A stretch of 64,000 bases of DNA from AB-137-C09 sp964645625 (GCA_964645625.1 CAZYAI010000001.1:118164-182163), one strand, 5' to 3'; counted from the first letter of the stretch, positions 49,599 through 59,167 are shown. The notes: a model not told the origin generated them from the letters alone. Made by a program: numbers and translations.

Positions 49599-50365
49599 AT
49601 CGCATCTTTGGTGCTGTAGGGCGTTGGGTGTTATTGACACTGCAACGCACGGGTGATGCGACCATCCTTGGTAGTAATGCTTCGGCGATGTTCTTTATGC
49701 CACCGTGGCAAGGTCGCCATATTGTGCAGCAAATTTACGCTTTAGGCGTTGGTTCGCTGATTATTATTGCGATCACGGGTGCTTTCACGGGCATGGTGCT
49801 GGCTTTGCAAGGCTATTATATGCTGGCAAAGTTTGGTTCAGAGTCTTTGTTGGGCTCAGCCATTGCATTGTCGATTATTCGCGAGCTTGGCCCTGTGCTG
49901 GGTGCGTTTATGGTGATTGGGCGTGCTGGCTCCAGTATTACCGCCGAAATTGGCATTATGCGCGTCACCGAACAGCTTGATGCTTTGCAAATGATGGCTG
50001 TAAACCCTAAAGCACGCATTTTGATGCCACGTATTATTGCCACGATTTTGGCGTTACCGTTGTTGATTGCCATCTTTGATGTTGTGGGTTTGGCAGCAGG
50101 TTATGTGATCGGTGTTGATTTGCTGGGCGTGAACTCAGGTGCTTTTATTGGCGAAATGGTTGCCAAGGTAGAGATGAAGGATCTGAATATTGGCTGGATT
50201 AAAGCCATTAGTTTTGGTTGCCTGATTGGTGTGATTTGTACGTGGTATGGCTACCGTGCTGAACCCACCACGGAAGGCGTGGCTCAAGCAACCACGCAAG
50301 CGGTGGTGGTTAGTTCGGTAAGTGTTTTGGTTCTTGATTATATTATTACATCGTTTTTCCTTTAA
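49595..50365 (+). CDS. mlaE: Phospholipid transport permease MlaE
   Basis: A 256-residue membrane protein of the MlaE/YrbE family, the inner-membrane permease of the Mla complex. Seen: hydrophobic helices with SLIIIAITGAFTGMVLALQG, ELGPVLGAFMVIGRAGSSI, the conserved TAEIGIMRVTEQLDAL, and a last helix VVVSSVSVLVLDYIIT. Length is typical. Between mlaF (overlap) and mlaD (16 bases). Confidence 0.94.
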   Translation: MNRIFGAVGRWVLLTLQRTGDATILGSNASAMFFMPPWQGRHIVQQIYALGVGSLIIIAITGAFTGMVLALQGYYMLAKFGSESLLGSAIALSIIRELGPVLGAFMVIGRAGSSITAEIGIMRVTEQLDALQMMAVNPKARILMPRIIATILALPLLIAIFDVVGLAAGYVIGVDLLGVNSGAFIGEMVAKVEMKDLNIGWIKAISFGCLIGVICTWYGYRAEPTTEGVAQATTQAVVVSSVSVLVLDYIITSFFL

Positions 50366-50381
50366 TATGGAGTTATAAAAC

Positions 50382-50837
50382 ATGCAGGAATATCGCAAAG
50401 TAGAAGTGATTGTTGGTCTTTTTGTTTGCATCGGCATTGTCGCGATTGCAGGGCTGGCTGTGAAGTTGGGGCAGGTAGGGGGATTTTCTTCCTCGGGCTA
50501 CACCCTTGAGGCAACCTTTTCTGATGCCGGTGGTGTGCGCGTTGGTGGTGATGTGATGCTGGCGGGGGTTTCCATTGGGCGTATTGCTGCGGTGGACTTG
50601 AAGGATAATATCAAGGCGCATGTGGTGTTAGAAATTAACGAAGGTGTAGCACTGAGTACCGATGCTATTGCCTCGATTCGCACCAAAGGTATTATTGGCG
50701 AGCGGTATGTGCGTATCAGCCAAGGTGCTGAAGAAGAGTCTTTGTTGGCAGGTGATGAAATTGAAGAAACGGAATCTGCCATCAACATCGAAGATTTGGT
50801 GAGTAAATATATCTTCTCGCCAAGCAATAAAGATTAG
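50382..50837 (+). CDS. mlaD: Phospholipid transport MCE protein MlaD
   Basis: A 151-residue single-MCE-domain protein. One N-terminal transmembrane helix (VIVGLFVCIGIVAIAGLAVKL), then the MCE domain with YTLEATFSDAGGVRVGGDVM, LAGVSIGRI and TKGIIGERYVRIS. Six MlaD form a periplasmic ring on MlaE through which lipid passes. Length is that of short MlaD forms. TATGGAG lies upstream of the ATG. Confidence 0.94.
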   Translation: MQEYRKVEVIVGLFVCIGIVAIAGLAVKLGQVGGFSSSGYTLEATFSDAGGVRVGGDVMLAGVSIGRIAAVDLKDNIKAHVVLEINEGVALSTDAIASIRTKGIIGERYVRISQGAEEESLLAGDEIEETESAINIEDLVSKYIFSPSNKD

Positions 50838-50862
50838 AGATTTGGATAGAGGTTAATAAGGT

Positions 50863-51477
50863 ATGAAATCAATCCTCATGAGTTTATGCATGGCATTGGG
50901 CTTAGCAATGGCTAGCCCGATGTCGGCAGTAGCAGACGATGGACCTAAGGCGGTGGTTGAATCTACCGTTGGTGCAATTATTGATGTGCTTAAAGCACGC
51001 AAAGATACAACAGCCCTATCTGAAGATGATCGTCAAGCGATTAGTGATGCCGTCGCAGATCATTTTGATTACCGTAAAATGGCTCGCGGTAGTATTGGCC
51101 GTTCATGGCGTGACTTGGCTGAAGCAGATAAGGTTGATTTTTCTGCTTCCTTCCGTGAACTGCTGGAACGCTCTTATGGCAACCGTTTGGCTGGTTACAG
51201 CAATCAAACCATTCGCTATGGTGATGCGGAAATGAAAAAACGTACAGCGACTGTCAAGTCTTGGGTGATTGATGGCGCAAAAGAGATTCCTGTTTTTTAT
51301 CGTTTATATAACAGCAAAGCTGGCTGGAAGGTGTTTGATATTAAAATTGAAGGGGTAAGCCTTGTTGGCACGTACCGCACACAATTTAAATCAGCCCTTG
51401 AAAAAGACGGCTTTCAAGCCTTGTTGAACGATATTAAGGCCAAAGTGCAAGGCATGAAGGATAAAGACGCAGCTTAA
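50863..51477 (+). CDS. mlaC: Phospholipid-binding periplasmic protein MlaC
   Basis: A 204-residue exported protein of the MlaC/Ttg2D family that carries phospholipid across the periplasm. Signal peptide to about residue 24 (MSLCMALGLAMASPMSAVA). Mature marks: YRKMARGSIGRSWRDLAE, FRELLERSYGNRLAGYS and KVFDIKIEGVSLVGTYRTQF. The usual mlaB (STAS domain) does not follow; the next gene is a YhdP-like one after a hairpin. MlaB may be encoded elsewhere. Confidence 0.93.
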   Translation: MKSILMSLCMALGLAMASPMSAVADDGPKAVVESTVGAIIDVLKARKDTTALSEDDRQAISDAVADHFDYRKMARGSIGRSWRDLAEADKVDFSASFRELLERSYGNRLAGYSNQTIRYGDAEMKKRTATVKSWVIDGAKEIPVFYRLYNSKAGWKVFDIKIEGVSLVGTYRTQFKSALEKDGFQALLNDIKAKVQGMKDKDAA

Positions 51478-51508
51478 GCTGTAAGCTAAGTGACACGCTA
51501 ACAATCAA

Positions 51509-51539
51509 ACACACGCTTGCGATGGTGGCAAGCGTGTGT
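51509..51539 (+). terminator. Hairpin between mlaC and the YhdP-like gene
   Basis: A perfect 12-base stem ACACACGCTTGC/GCAAGCGTGTGT with loop GATGGTG. There is no T run after it, so it may be a processing or attenuation hairpin rather than a full terminator. Confidence 0.5.
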
Positions 51540-51563
51540 AGTAAGTAGGATGCTGTACTTTCA

Positions 51564-54500
51564 GTGAATTATTTTCGTATGTTGCTGCATGCGTTGGCAT
51601 GTTGTCGACGGATCATCCTGTTATTGACTTTATTATTCACCTTGTTGTTTGCTTGGTTTTGGTGGAGTTTACCTGACTTAAATCATATTCGACCAGAAAT
51701 TCAGGCGGCGTTGCAACAACGTCTTGCCCTGCAATCCTTACAACTGGGCAGCTTGTCTTGGCGATGGCGCGGCGATATGCAAATTTTCGCCACCGATGTT
51801 GCATTGATTGGCGGTCATGGTCAGTTGCATGTCGATCATGCACAACTTTCTCTCACCGTATCGCTGATTGCCTTATTGCGCGGTTCTAGCGTACCTGAAC
51901 ATATCAATATTCGTGATGGTTCGGTGCGTTGGACTGTTCCCTCTGCCAGCGACAGCAGTCATGGCGACCATAACACAGCTTTGGAAAGCAACGACTTTGC
52001 CAGCAGTGATATGCCACTATCGCTCAGTTTTCAAGATATGATGCTTGAAGTATATTGGCAAAAACAACGTTATATCTTGCATCATGCCAACGGTGATCTT
52101 TCTACGGCGCAACAAAGCATCAAAATCACCGCCGATGAATTGGATATGCTGGCGATGTTTGATGTTGATGGGGAACTACAAAACCTCCGCCTAGAGGTGA
52201 AAGACTTGCGTTGGGCATTGCGTATCAAACCGTTGCAATGGTCCAAAGCTGTGGCACTGAAGGCCTCTGTCCGTCGTCAGGCGAAGCAGCAATGGTTGCT
52301 TTCTGCTTCGCTGTCGAGCCACGGCGGTAGCTTGGATGTACCTGATCTACCGTTTCATCTTCCCTTGGATGCACTGGCACTCAAAGCCAGTATTTATGGT
52401 CCATCATTATTTGAATACCAACAATGGCAAAGCATACAGTTTAGTCATATGGCATGGCAGTCTGGCACCAGTAAGATCACTGCGAACGCAGCTTGGAAAG
52501 ATGCTGTGTTGACGCTGCATGCCACAAGCCCTCAACTTGCCATGCCTGTATTATGGCGTTGGTTGGAAGGCATTGATGAACAAGCAGCATGGCGACAATG
52601 GTTGGCGCGCATGCATCATGGCACTGCCTATGATACAACGGCGGACATCACATTACCTTGGCCTGAACCGTGGCAGGCATTACCACCGTCTTTGGAGGCA
52701 GATCAGTTTCTTTATCATGTTAAAGGGTCGGTACGCAATGCCGATATTGATTTGGGTAGCCCAGGCGAAAGCCTGCAACAGGCTCAGGTTCAGATTGAAT
52801 TGGATCAAACAGGCTTGGATGCGGAGATTGAGGAGGCTGTCTTACCCCATCGCATTGGCAAAGCACGTGGTCATCTACGTATTCCTTGGGATAGTTTGTT
52901 GTTGCACATTAAGGCACAGGCAGATGCTGTAGATATAGCACGCTTGCACCATTGGGTCGATGCAACAGGTGCAGCGCGATTGGCTTGGAAGAAGGGAACA
53001 GCGCGTGGTTCGGTGCAACTGTTGTGGGATCCCGAAAAAAGTCATCCAGATAAAGCCAGCGCGACCCTTGTGCCTGTAGAACCATGGGCGTTATACCAAC
53101 AGGATCAATATGTGACCGTCAATGACGGGCGTGTTGAATGGGATATGCACCGTGGCATTGTCGCGCATGATCTTTCGGTGGCGGGGGATTTGTTTCAATC
53201 GACATTGAACTTCCACGCCTCGGCCAAAGGGGATGATTGGGCGTTACGCTCATTTGATGGTGTGTTCGCAACGAAGCTTAGCTATTTGGTCCATGCTTTT
53301 CATATTCCTATCAGCAAGCCCTCGGGGACTTTTCGCACTCGCCTAACATTGGCTGATGCATGGCAGGGAACCATTATATTGGACGATGCCGCTTGGCATA
53401 ACTTTTTGGGCGAATCAAAACGCATGGGACAGCCGATGAAGTTACGTTTCTCGGCATTTGTGCCGACCAGCGAGGATGTTCAGGTGAAGCGTTTGCTGTG
53501 TCGCGACGCTGGTTTTTTTGTCCAAGGAAGTGGCGTTTGGAATAAACAGCGGTTGGAAATTAACCTTGATCGCATCAAAACACAGGGGTTTCGCGGTGCC
53601 TTACATATTGTTGCACCGCGTGGCTCAGCACCGTGGCAGTTGCAGGTGAAGGCTGATTATTTGCGGCGGTCTGCATTGCCCGAATCTGTGACCGAACAGG
53701 CTACAGGGCGGGTCGATAAGCATTGGCGTTTGCAGGCGAATATCGCACGTTTTGACTGGAAGGACGCACGGATGAAGGACGTTGCTTTGACCATGCGTTC
53801 AGAACAAGGCTCGCTCGCGCATTTTGCTGCTTCGGCAATAGATAGTGGCAACCTTCACGTACAAGATGTGAAGGTGGATTTTACGTTGCCAGGCAACGGT
53901 CGTGTGCAGGTCAATCAACTGCATGGCATCATGAATGAACAGCAATTGCAGATGGCTGCCAGCCTTACGCCCTTGGCTGATGGTGCCATGCGTTGGCAAG
54001 GTTTTGCCGCAAGCGAGGGTGATTTCTCTCGTATGATGCAAAGTGGCGGTATGGAAACGGTGTTTGTCGGTGGTCATGCGCATATGTTATTGGCTGGGGA
54101 AGGCTTATTGATGCGCGATCAGCCGTGGTGGCAAGGTTTGCGTGGTCGCCTACGTTTGCGGGTCGATGAAGGCAGTATAGCCAAGGGTGGCTTGCTGACT
54201 AAATTATTGGCGATTACCAGTTTGGCTGATATTCCAGCCCTGCTCATTGGTCAGCGTAAAGACCTAACCCACGCGGGTTTGTATTATGAACGTTTGCAAA
54301 TGGAGGCAACACTTGCCGATCAGGTGGTGGCTATTCGTCAATTAGCGATGCGCTCCACGGCGATGGATATGGCAGGTAAGGGAAGTTACAATCTGGAACA
54401 ATCACTGGTTGATTTAACGATGGTATTTCGCCCCTTACAAAACTTGGATGCGATGTTGAGCAAAATTCCTTTGTTGCGCGATATTATCGGCGGGGCAGCG

Positions 54501-54662
54501 CATTCCTTGATTCGTAAAGTGTACCACATGCATGGCACAATCAGTAAAGCCGAAATCGATCAAGTCAGTCCCGCATCCGCAGGGCTAGAAGGTGCAGGGT
54601 TGATCGAAGGCTTATTAACCCTTCCTGATCGCTGGTTTGGCAATATGAAAGATAAAAAGTGA
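51564..54662 (+). CDS. YhdP-like AsmA-family inter-membrane protein
   Basis: A 1032-residue protein with one N-terminal transmembrane helix (IILLLTLLFTLLFAWFWWSL) and a long repetitive beta-rich body ending in an AsmA-type C-terminal domain (GEGLLMRDQPWWQGLRGRLR, GLLTKLLAITSLADIPALL, DLTMVFRPLQNLDAMLSKIP). This is the layout of YhdP/TamB-like bridge proteins, long grooves that carry phospholipid from inner to outer membrane. E. coli YhdP is about 230 residues longer. Next to mlaFEDC the lipid-transport role is well supported by context. The start at 51564 (GTG) is the first in frame; upstream base quality of the ribosome site is weak. Confidence 0.82.
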   Translation: MNYFRMLLHALACCRRIILLLTLLFTLLFAWFWWSLPDLNHIRPEIQAALQQRLALQSLQLGSLSWRWRGDMQIFATDVALIGGHGQLHVDHAQLSLTVSLIALLRGSSVPEHINIRDGSVRWTVPSASDSSHGDHNTALESNDFASSDMPLSLSFQDMMLEVYWQKQRYILHHANGDLSTAQQSIKITADELDMLAMFDVDGELQNLRLEVKDLRWALRIKPLQWSKAVALKASVRRQAKQQWLLSASLSSHGGSLDVPDLPFHLPLDALALKASIYGPSLFEYQQWQSIQFSHMAWQSGTSKITANAAWKDAVLTLHATSPQLAMPVLWRWLEGIDEQAAWRQWLARMHHGTAYDTTADITLPWPEPWQALPPSLEADQFLYHVKGSVRNADIDLGSPGESLQQAQVQIELDQTGLDAEIEEAVLPHRIGKARGHLRIPWDSLLLHIKAQADAVDIARLHHWVDATGAARLAWKKGTARGSVQLLWDPEKSHPDKASATLVPVEPWALYQQDQYVTVNDGRVEWDMHRGIVAHDLSVAGDLFQSTLNFHASAKGDDWALRSFDGVFATKLSYLVHAFHIPISKPSGTFRTRLTLADAWQGTIILDDAAWHNFLGESKRMGQPMKLRFSAFVPTSEDVQVKRLLCRDAGFFVQGSGVWNKQRLEINLDRIKTQGFRGALHIVAPRGSAPWQLQVKADYLRRSALPESVTEQATGRVDKHWRLQANIARFDWKDARMKDVALTMRSEQGSLAHFAASAIDSGNLHVQDVKVDFTLPGNGRVQVNQLHGIMNEQQLQMAASLTPLADGAMRWQGFAASEGDFSRMMQSGGMETVFVGGHAHMLLAGEGLLMRDQPWWQGLRGRLRLRVDEGSIAKGGLLTKLLAITSLADIPALLIGQRKDLTHAGLYYERLQMEATLADQVVAIRQLAMRSTAMDMAGKGSYNLEQSLVDLTMVFRPLQNLDAMLSKIPLLRDIIGGAAHSLIRKVYHMHGTISKAEIDQVSPASAGLEGAGLIEGLLTLPDRWFGNMKDKK

Positions 54663-54707
54663 TGGCGAGCAGACAGATTACAGCGCGTTGCTTAGCGAAA
54701 ATACCAT

Positions 54708-54744
54708 AAAAAAATGACCCACAAACAAAAAGCTTGTAGGTCAT
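54708..54744 (-). terminator. Rho-independent terminator of the tRNA operon
   Basis: On the minus strand a 13-base stem (ATGACC arm pairing with GGTCAT, two G-U type pairs inside) with a TTTTT-containing loop is followed by seven T (A run 54708-54714 on plus). It sits just after tRNA-Lys and closes the four-gene operon. Confidence 0.8.
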
Positions 54745-54755
54745 GTTTATGTATA

Positions 54756-54831
<76 letters not shown>

Positions 54832-54856
54832 GTAATAATGAAATTGAAACATCAAA

Positions 54857-54932
54857 TGGGGTGGACGAGGGGACTCGAACCCCCAACAACAGGCATCACA
54901 AGCCTGGGCTCTACCATTGAACTACGTCCACC
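54857..54932 (-). tRNA. tRNA-His (anticodon GTG)
   Basis: Minus strand, 76 bases with G-1 at 54932 opposite discriminator C, and encoded CCA. Acceptor GTGGACG pairs with CGTCCAC; anticodon loop CTTGTGATG; T loop GGTTCGAGTC. The extra G-1 is specific to histidine tRNAs. Confidence 0.96.
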
Positions 54933-54954
54933 ATATTTGAACACTACCAGCGCG

Positions 54955-55031
<77 letters not shown>

Positions 55032-55078
55032 AGATTTGCAAGCGTATGGTGAATGCCTCACCGCTGCTATATTCATAA

Positions 55079-55155
<77 letters not shown>

Positions 55156-55186
55156 AACTATGAACCCGCTTCGCTGCGGACGGCGC

Positions 55187-55215
55187 ACACTAGAAATCTG
55201 CTTTATGCTTGTCAA
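55187..55215 (-). promoter_or_regulatory. Promoter of the tRNA operon with GC-rich discriminator
   Basis: On the minus strand TTGACA (55215-55210), 17-base spacer, TAGTGT (55192-55187), then GCGCCG directly after the -10. An AT-rich stretch upstream (AAATAATAAAATTAT type) resembles an UP element. A GC-rich discriminator is the sign of stringent control typical of tRNA promoters. The rest of the gap to 55446 has no supported gene. Confidence 0.7.
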
Positions 55216-55446
55216 ATAATTTTATTATTTTTTATTTTCATGCATGGTTTGAGAGGTAAAACATGCGTTGAAAATAAAGAAAAAAGCAAGTGTTTTACAG
55301 TATTTGTGAAGATTGTAAGATGGCTACTTAGCCTATATTAGTGTGCTTTATTATGGTCTATGCGAGGGCATATGGCATTGTCAGGTTAGGTATCTACCAT
55401 CTTGTCAGTGGTTGCTATTGCGCCATCGTCTTTTATCATCGCTTAG

Positions 55447-56100
55447 ATGAATATGCGGATGAAGCTGGGAATATTACTGTTGGCATTATTGTTATGCCTG
55501 TTTGCGCTTGCTGTGTTGAGCCAATACTTGGTATCACAAGCTGCTGATGGACGCATGTATTCCGATGTTAAGCAAGTACCTATTCATAAGGTGGGAATCA
55601 TTCCTGGTTGTGCCGAATATGTGGCAAAGGGTAAAAAGAATTTATTCTTCAGCTATCGTATCAAAGCAGCTGTTGCCTTGTATCAAGCAGGTAAAATCAG
55701 TTATATTTTAGTCAGTGGTGATAATCGCACGCAATATTACAACGAGCCACAAGCGATGATGATGGCATTGCGTCGTTATGGTGTTCCTGCCGATGTTATT
55801 TACCTTGATTATGCAGGTTTTCGCACCTTAGACACGGTGGTGCGTGCTAAAAAAGTGTTTGGTCAATCATCCTTTGTGATGATCTCTCAGCCATTCCATA
55901 ATCGTCGTGCGTTATTTATCGCTCAGCATCATGATATTGATGCTATTGCATTTAATGCACAGGATGTGCCGCTTCAGTATGCTTTTCGTACCCATATACG
56001 CGAACAACTGGCAGTGATGATGGCTGTACTTGATGTCTGTATTTTACAGCGAACGCCACATTTTTTAGGCGAAAAAATACCCGTTGGTCGTGCGGGCTAA
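55447..56100 (+). CDS. sanA: SanA/YdcF-like DUF218 membrane protein
   Basis: A 217-residue protein with an N-terminal helix (LGILLLALLLCLFALAVL) and a DUF218 domain: YRIKAAVALYQAGKISYILVSG then DNRTQYYNEPQAMM, LDYAGFRTLDTVVRAKKVF, VMISQPFHNRRALFIA. E. coli SanA affects envelope permeability to vancomycin at high temperature. The last stretch, HIREQLAVMMAVLDV, is typical of SanA. Precedes sppA by nine bases, likely one transcript. Confidence 0.9.
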   Translation: MNMRMKLGILLLALLLCLFALAVLSQYLVSQAADGRMYSDVKQVPIHKVGIIPGCAEYVAKGKKNLFFSYRIKAAVALYQAGKISYILVSGDNRTQYYNEPQAMMMALRRYGVPADVIYLDYAGFRTLDTVVRAKKVFGQSSFVMISQPFHNRRALFIAQHHDIDAIAFNAQDVPLQYAFRTHIREQLAVMMAVLDVCILQRTPHFLGEKIPVGRAG

Positions 56101-56109
56101 GGTAGGTTT

Positions 56110-57909
56110 ATGAAGGCTTTTTTCTCCCGTATCGGTAAGGTTTTTGGGGTAATAAAAAATATATTCGTCGCTATAGTAGTGCTATTACTTGTTGTGGAAG
56201 TGACTGCCTTGGTGATGTTATCTCGCCCTTCCATTCCAGAAAAAGGTGTGTTGTTGATTACGCCGCAAGGTGACTTGGTGGAGCAAATTCGCGAACCAGG
56301 TGCCGATGCTCTGCCGTTTGCCTTGCCTGATTCTAATCAAACGCGGGTGCGTGATTTGGTGCGTGCTATTGATGAAGCGAGCCGTGATCCGCGTGTGCAA
56401 GCGATTGAATTGGATTTGGAATCAATGACGCATGCCTCCTTAGCCCATTTGCAGCAGGTGCGCGAAGCGTTGCAAGCGTTCCGTCGCAGCGGCAAATTGG
56501 TGTTGGCGACACAATACAATTATTCACAAGCACAATATTACCTTGCAGCCAATGCCGATCACATATGGTTGCACCCGATGGGTGGCGTGGAACTGAGTGG
56601 TATTGCCGTTTACCATAATTATTTCCGCGAAGCTTTGGATAAGCTCAATATCAAAATTCATCTGTTTCGCGCGGGTAAATATAAGTCTGCTGGTGAGCCA
56701 TTGATTCGTAATTCTATGTCCGAAGCTGCTCGCCAAGCAACGACGGCATGGATGACGGAAATGTGGCGTATTACAGCAGAAGGTTTGCAGCAGATGCGTG
56801 GTATTGATCCGCAACATTTACAAACCATGTTGGATCATCCCGCCGAAACCTTGGCTCCTTACCATGGCGATATGGCAGCATTATTAAAACACGAACACAT
56901 TATTGACCGTATTGGTGAGCCTCGTGAGGCAGAAGATTGGTTAGCAAAAACCTTGGGTTATGACGATAGGCAGGATATAGATTATATATCCCTGAAAAGC
57001 TATGTGAAGGTATTGCCTAATGTGCCGCAGAAAGGGAAAAATCGTGTTGCTATTATTACCGCAAGTGGTGAAATTGTGTCTGGTGAGCAACCTGCTGGCA
57101 CGGTTGGTGGCGATACCTTGGCAGATTTGCTGGATGATGCAGCCAGCGATGATACGGTTAAAGCAGTGGTGTTGCGTATTAACAGCCCCGGCGGCTCGGC
57201 ACTGGCCTCCGAAGTTATTCGTGCCGCGGTAAAACGCGTACAGGCACAGGGTAAGCCCGTCGTGGTTTCGATGGCTGCGTTGGCGGCATCGGGAGGTTAT
57301 TGGATTGCCGCAGGCGCGGATGAGATTTGGGCGCAGCCTTCTACGTTGACAGGTTCGATTGGTGTGTTTGGCATCATCCCTAACATTACGGGCGGTTTGG
57401 AGCGTTTAGGTATTCATAGTGACGGTTTGGGAACCAGTCAAAGCGCGGGTGGCGTGCGTTTGGATCGCCCTATGTCGCCAGCGATGCAGCAAGTGGTGCA
57501 AATGGGGGTCGATCACACCTATAAGCAGTTTATTCAGATTGTTGCAGAAGGTCGCCATATGACCGAAGCGCAAGTGGATGCTTTGGCACAAGGACGCGTA
57601 TGGAGTGGCTCGGATGCTCTGCGTATGGGTTTGGTTGATCAATTAGGTGATTTGGATTTGGCGGTGGCTTCTGCGGCTAATAAGGCACAACTGGGCGAAA
57701 ATTATGTAGCCTTTGATTTAACACCGCCCAAAGCGTGGCCTGCGATGCTGGCAGCCAGCATGTTTGGTGAAGCCAAAGCAATTCAATCTTGGACCAGCTT
57801 GTTGCCATTCCCCGTGCCTGCTGCGGTGGTACAACAAGCATCACCGATGATGTTGCTACTGCAAGAACCCACGCATATTTACGCTTACAGTGGAATAACA
57901 GCACCATAA
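56110..57909 (+). CDS. sppA: Signal peptide peptidase SppA, long form
   Basis: A 599-residue SppA of the duplicated 67 kDa type, an inner-membrane serine protease that degrades leftover signal peptides. One N-terminal transmembrane helix (IVVLLLVVEVTALVML). The catalytic Lys192 lies in the N-terminal half (AGKYKSAGEP) and Ser394 in the C-terminal half (ALAASGGYWIAAGAD), with INSPGGSALASEVIR and TGSIGVFGIIPN around it. Both halves are complete. Confidence 0.94.
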   Translation: MKAFFSRIGKVFGVIKNIFVAIVVLLLVVEVTALVMLSRPSIPEKGVLLITPQGDLVEQIREPGADALPFALPDSNQTRVRDLVRAIDEASRDPRVQAIELDLESMTHASLAHLQQVREALQAFRRSGKLVLATQYNYSQAQYYLAANADHIWLHPMGGVELSGIAVYHNYFREALDKLNIKIHLFRAGKYKSAGEPLIRNSMSEAARQATTAWMTEMWRITAEGLQQMRGIDPQHLQTMLDHPAETLAPYHGDMAALLKHEHIIDRIGEPREAEDWLAKTLGYDDRQDIDYISLKSYVKVLPNVPQKGKNRVAIITASGEIVSGEQPAGTVGGDTLADLLDDAASDDTVKAVVLRINSPGGSALASEVIRAAVKRVQAQGKPVVVSMAALAASGGYWIAAGADEIWAQPSTLTGSIGVFGIIPNITGGLERLGIHSDGLGTSQSAGGVRLDRPMSPAMQQVVQMGVDHTYKQFIQIVAEGRHMTEAQVDALAQGRVWSGSDALRMGLVDQLGDLDLAVASAANKAQLGENYVAFDLTPPKAWPAMLAASMFGEAKAIQSWTSLLPFPVPAAVVQQASPMMLLLQEPTHIYAYSGITAP

Positions 57910-58035
57910 ATAGCGTAGGTACTGGGGCGAACGTTTCACTCAAAGCAGTTCTTATTTGAGCTTCCCCTTTTAAGAGAGGATATGCTTTAATATCAATGTA
58001 TTGGGCTGAATAAAGGGGTGAGGATTTGAACTCAA

Positions 58036-58051
58036 GGGTGCGCAAGCACCC
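58036..58051. terminator. Hairpin downstream of sppA
   Basis: GGGTGC-GCAA-GCACCC, a perfect six-base stem with a tetraloop, about 125 bases after sppA. No T run follows, so termination is uncertain. A similar but imperfect stem occurs at about 42228-42246 near rpn copy 1. Confidence 0.35.
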
Positions 58052-58116
58052 CCTACCTTTACATTTCAACCTTCTTCCATTTATTCGTTATCACATACGT
58101 CGAATCTGGAAACCTG

Positions 58117-58143
58117 TTGACATATATATCAACGTTTTATAAC
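58117..58143 (+). promoter_or_regulatory. Promoter of rpn copy 2
   Basis: TTGACA (58117-58122), 15-base spacer, TATAAC (58138-58143). The -35 overlaps the partial palindrome GTTGA-N8-TCAAC (58116-58133), the counterpart of the operator-like palindrome in copy 1. Confidence 0.5.
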
Positions 58144-58174
58144 TTCAAAAACAGTGCAATGCTTGAGGTTATCC

Positions 58175-59029
58175 ATGCGAATTAAAGATACATACATCAG
58201 CCCATTTACTGATTTTGGCTTCAAAAAGCTTTTTGGCACAGAAGTAAACAAGGATCTGTTGATCGACTTTCTCAACGAGCTTCTTTCCAAGTCTGGCGAA
58301 ACCGTGGTCGATTTAACCTATCTATCCACAGAACAACTGGGCAGAGCCAGTGATGAACGCAAAGCTATTTACGATATTTATTGTAAAAATGAGAAAGGCG
58401 AGCATTTTATTGTCGAAATGCAAAAGGCAAAGCAGAAGTATTTTAAAGATCGCAGCATCTATTACTCCAGCTTCCCTATACAAAGTCAGGCAGAAAAAGG
58501 CGATTGGAACTTTGAGCTAAAAGCCATCTACACCGTTGGTATTCTCGATTTTGTATTTAAACACGACGAAAAAGATGATGATGCTTATTACCACAAAGTA
58601 AAGTTAATGAACACCAAAACCAGCGAAGTTTTTTACGATAAGCTGACATACGTGTATTTGGAGTTACCCAAGTTCAACAAAGCAGAAGAAGAATTAGAAA
58701 CACACTTTGAAAAGTGGCTTTTTATACTAAAAAACCTTGGTGATTTAACCAGTCGCCCGCAAAAATTGCAGGAACGTATTTTCAAAAAGGTTTTTGAACA
58801 AGCTGAGATAGCCAACTACAGTGACAACGAATACGCAGAATACGAAGAAAGCCTCAAGACATACCGAGACCTGAAAAACTCCATCGACTCCTCTTTCGAG
58901 GAAGGGAAAGCCGAAGGCATAATTGAGGGCACAATCAAAACTGCCACGGCAATGAAAAAAAAGGGTTACGCAGTGTCTGATATTGCTGAAATAACAGGCA
59001 TTTCGGCAGAAGAAATTGAAAAACTATAG
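58175..59029 (+). CDS. Rpn family recombination-promoting nuclease/putative transposase, copy 2
   Basis: A 284-residue near-duplicate of the gene at 41250-42116. Differences seen: GRASDER for GRGSEER, TYRDLKNS for TYRALKNS, a shorter tail (EGKAEGIIEGTIK, one repeat less) and AVSDIAEITGISAEE at the end. The nuclease core AIYDIYCKNEKGEHFIVEMQ is intact. Same start context, with GAGG before ATG 58175. Few changes over 280 residues mean that the duplication is recent or that the copies are kept alike by recombination. Confidence 0.85.
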   Translation: MRIKDTYISPFTDFGFKKLFGTEVNKDLLIDFLNELLSKSGETVVDLTYLSTEQLGRASDERKAIYDIYCKNEKGEHFIVEMQKAKQKYFKDRSIYYSSFPIQSQAEKGDWNFELKAIYTVGILDFVFKHDEKDDDAYYHKVKLMNTKTSEVFYDKLTYVYLELPKFNKAEEELETHFEKWLFILKNLGDLTSRPQKLQERIFKKVFEQAEIANYSDNEYAEYEESLKTYRDLKNSIDSSFEEGKAEGIIEGTIKTATAMKKKGYAVSDIAEITGISAEEIEKL

Positions 59030-59124
59030 CTCAACGCCCATGGTAAAACGTTGAATGTGCCACACTGCTTTCGACAAGGCATTCGTTGCTATAGCGAACC
59101 ATAAAGTCATACCCGTGTCTTTTT

Positions 59125-59167
59125 ATCTCTCTTTATAACATCAGTAGAAAGTGTTATAAAGAGAGAT
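59125..59167. promoter_or_regulatory. Perfect 16-bp inverted repeat upstream of glnE
   Basis: Arms 59125-59140 (ATCTCTCTTTATAACA) and 59152-59167 are perfectly complementary, spacer 11 bases. It lies between rpn copy 2 and glnE and ends 40 bases before the likely glnE start. Terminator of rpn or operator for glnE are both possible; no T run follows on plus. Confidence 0.45.

Larger units (their letters stand above)
58070..59047 (+). repeat. Duplicated rpn unit, copy 2 (inverted relative to copy 1)
   Basis: Matches 41226-42211 in opposite orientation, including promoter, gene and the short 3' flank (TAGCTCAACGCCCATGGTAAA against the same with small changes). Together the two form large inverted repeats about 16 kb apart. 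Confidence 0.7.
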
